Assembly (NCBI GenBank): GCA_902784025.1
Contig: CACZTF010000308.1
Location: forward strand, 1-6,856
From: an uncultured Lachnospiraceae bacterium
GTDB lineage: Bacteria; Bacillota; Clostridia; Lachnospirales; Lachnospiraceae
DNA: 6,856 nt
Direction: 5' to 3'
Numbering within the stretch: position 1 is the stretch's first letter; each line of letters starts with the position of its first letter. The notes beneath the pieces were generated by a model, which had not been told where the DNA came from, ran no database searches, and saw only the letters and a list, made by a program, of their open reading frames with translations. This document shows positions 5,385-6,856 of the stretch, one piece after another. Position numbers and translations under genes: made by a program.

Positions 5385-6656
5385 TTATCTGATATCCATA
5401 CATACTATTTCCGAATTAGTCCCCACTCTGATAGGAAGCTGGAAAGAACCGGCTCCTGATGAGCATATACTGGTTGTCTTGCCGAATTCCACCCGACCGT
5501 AAAAATACTCTTTTTTGTTGTGTCTTTTTGAAAGAGCCGTCATAGGGAAAAACTGACCTCTGTGGGTATGTCCGGAAAAAATAACGTCACAGTCAAATTC
5601 CTGTGCATCATCTGCGCCCCTTGGATCGTGATCCAAAACTATAACCGGACGGTCATATTTCACTCCCTGCATAAGGCTTCCCATGTCCCTGCGCAGGGTC
5701 CGGTCGGTAACAAGTCCCGTTCTTCCAACAAGCGTGACATGTTCATTCTCATAAGTATCATTATCGATAAAAGTCATTCCTGTGCCACTGATAAATTTTG
5801 CCATCCCCGGCTCATCCGTATCAGGATCATGGTTGCCTTTTACCGCAAACACCCCGTCTCTTGCCTTGAGCTTTGCAAACTCTGCAGTGACCTTTCCGAT
5901 ATCACGGCATTCATACACACCGCCGTGATTAAAAATATCGCCGGTTATTACGATCATATCAGCATTCAGTTCATTGACCTTCTTTACCATACGCCCGATA
6001 TAATGGGGACCTATGATACTTCCCACATGGGTATCCGTAAGCTGTACTATCCTGTAATTCTTTTCAAGCTTTCCGGTATTTTTTTTGTATCTTTTTACAT
6101 GGAAGAACCTGGCATGGATAAAACCATATATTACGGTAATGACAGATCCGATGGCAATGATGAACATGACCACCGGTTTTATCACCCCGTTCCACGTCTG
6201 TCCGAAAATGATAAGTACTATACTCGCAGAAGTCATGGAGGGGATAAAATATGCAAGCACACAGGCATGCAGTCCTGTCACCCACATACAGATCCTGAAC
6301 CAAAGCGCACTTACCGGACGCATCATGGAAAATGCGATGAACAATATGGTAAATACAGACAAAAGAGTTATAGGTATAGTAGTTTTCGTGCCTAATATCT
6401 TGTCGAATGCCCACCCCAGACGGGAGGCGCCTATAGCTACAGGAACAGTGATGATAAGCGTAAAGACAAATGTGATGAGCAGACCTTTACGCATCTTTAC
6501 CTCTCCGGCAACAGCTGTACCGGCTGCTTTGTCCTTACTTACCCCCGTGCCATGTTCTTTTGGTTTATATTTACTTATTTCAGTGTCTTTATCTGTACTT
6601 ATATTTGCATTTATATTTCTTTCTGTATCTGTTACTGTATCATACATAGTTTTCAC
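5385..6656 (-). CDS. membrane-anchored calcineurin-like metallophosphoesterase (YkuE/YaeI-like)
   Basis: This dinuclear-metal phosphohydrolase has 423 residues counted from the outermost GTG (6654-6656). A polar Thr/Asp/Lys-rich N terminus (1-54) precedes about four hydrophobic segments (near 57-77, 94-110, 117-137 and 160-182). The catalytic domain, about 200-423, has all metallophosphoesterase motifs: Asp208-x-His210, Gly239-Asp240, Gly274-Asn275-His276-Asp277, LDHDP with His343, and Gly362-His363-Thr-His365. Relatives such as YkuE and YaeI act on membrane lipid or envelope substrates; the substrate here is unknown. The start is uncertain. The GTG is kept so no coding sequence is lost. The ATG at 6645-6647 has GGTGA 5 bases upstream, and an internal ATG at 6492-6494 (Met55) has a far better GGAGAGG and would start right at the first membrane segment. 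It follows the partial upstream gene closely, suggesting an operon. Function class is sure; substrate is not. Confidence 0.92.
   Translation of the reverse strand: MKTMYDTVTDTERNINANISTDKDTEISKYKPKEHGTGVSKDKAAGTAVAGEVKMRKGLLITFVFTLIITVPVAIGASRLGWAFDKILGTKTTIPITLLSVFTILFIAFSMMRPVSALWFRICMWVTGLHACVLAYFIPSMTSASIVLIIFGQTWNGVIKPVVMFIIAIGSVITVIYGFIHARFFHVKRYKKNTGKLEKNYRIVQLTDTHVGSIIGPHYIGRMVKKVNELNADMIVITGDIFNHGGVYECRDIGKVTAEFAKLKARDGVFAVKGNHDPDTDEPGMAKFISGTGMTFIDNDTYENEHVTLVGRTGLVTDRTLRRDMGSLMQGVKYDRPVIVLDHDPRGADDAQEFDCDVIFSGHTHRGQFFPMTALSKRHNKKEYFYGRVEFGKTTSICSSGAGSFQLPIRVGTNSEIVCMDIR
6500..6506 (-). promoter_or_regulatory. strong internal Shine-Dalgarno inside the metallophosphoesterase gene
   Basis: GGAGAGG lies five bases upstream of an in-frame ATG (6492-6494, Met55). 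It is the best ribosome binding site anywhere near this gene and argues that a 369-residue form, starting MRKGLLITF, is made instead of or besides the long form. Confidence 0.5.
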
Positions 6657-6662
6657 CGTTTT

Positions 6663-6856
6663 TTATACCGAAACAGCTCCGTTTTGCATCTTTTCCTCAA
6701 ATACCTGAAATATCACAAAGGCCTCTCCGCCGTTCCTGTCCACATATTCTATACGCACGCTGTTGTCGGAAAGACGTTTTATATCTATAAGAAATCCGTT
6801 TTTCTTAACATCTCTGACAAACTTTCTTGCCGTCTCCGTCATAACTTCATTCGCCT
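6663..6856 (-). CDS. unrecognised protein, C-terminal end (partial)
   Basis: A minus-strand frame is open from the right edge to a TAA at 6663-6665, and 63 complete codons are visible. The readable part contains TARKFVRDVKKNGF, then IDIKRLSDNSVRIEYVD and FVIFQVFEEK. This looks like a helix followed by a beta-meander, with codon use like its neighbours. An ATG lies at 6840-6842 but has no convincing Shine-Dalgarno, so the gene probably begins beyond the window. I do not recognise the family. It ends 6 bases before the GTG (15 before the ATG) of the metallophosphoesterase gene, so the two are probably co-transcribed and perhaps translationally coupled. Confidence 0.7.
   Translation of the reverse strand, partial: ANEVMTETARKFVRDVKKNGFLIDIKRLSDNSVRIEYVDRNGGEAFVIFQVFEEKMQNGAVSV

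Noticed and set aside
5562..6708. Long plus-strand open frames opposite the metallophosphoesterase gene
   Set aside because: They are shadows of a gene with all catalytic motifs. Their translations look like random composition rich in Tyr, His and Met.
1..6856. CRISPR array, transposon, phage or toxin-antitoxin/defence system
   Set aside because: There are no regularly spaced repeats, transposase or integrase motifs or small paired toxin-like genes. All sizeable genes have ordinary envelope or enzyme families.

Overview
The window looks like ordinary chromosome from a Gram-positive anaerobe of the class Clostridia, most likely family Lachnospiraceae. The grounds are a moderately AT-rich sequence, GGAGG-type ribosome binding sites, the lipoprotein and cell-wall hydrolase types present, and a clostridial-style Lgt. 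This assignment comes from gene types and style, not from a marker gene, and the genus cannot be read. There is no tRNA, rRNA, insertion sequence, phage gene or CRISPR array.

Layout, left to right. The 3' end of a plus-strand GH25 muramidase gene (1-386) converges on minus-strand genes, with a bidirectional hairpin terminator at 463-543 between them. All remaining genes are on the minus strand, so read them right to left. (a) A partial unknown gene (6663-6856) is followed 6-15 bases later by a membrane-anchored metallophosphoesterase (5385-6656). (b) A 444-base gene-free stretch (4941-5384) holds several hairpins, one a strong terminator with a C8 loop, and the upstream region of the next gene. 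(c) A secreted coiled-coil/CHAP peptidoglycan hydrolase (3681-4940) has its own terminator. (d) An lgt-fliB-like pair (3511 down to 1517) has a very good sigma-A-type promoter. (e) A DUF5067-like lipoprotein gene (565-1248) follows.

The recognised genes mostly concern the cell envelope. Two cleave peptidoglycan (GH25 glycan cleavage, CHAP peptide or amide cleavage). Lgt lipidates the lipobox cysteine of prolipoproteins, and the neighbouring lipoprotein is a natural client. The metallophosphoesterase is of a membrane-attached YkuE/YaeI-like kind. The FliB-like protein is the odd member: its family methylates flagellin lysines, yet no flagellar gene is visible here.

I found no convincing new multi-gene system. 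The least explained material is non-coding: the structured stretch 5130-5384 with its C8-loop terminator, a 19-base imperfect direct repeat upstream of the CHAP gene, and a palindrome lying exactly between a TATAAT box and a T-run upstream of the lipoprotein gene.
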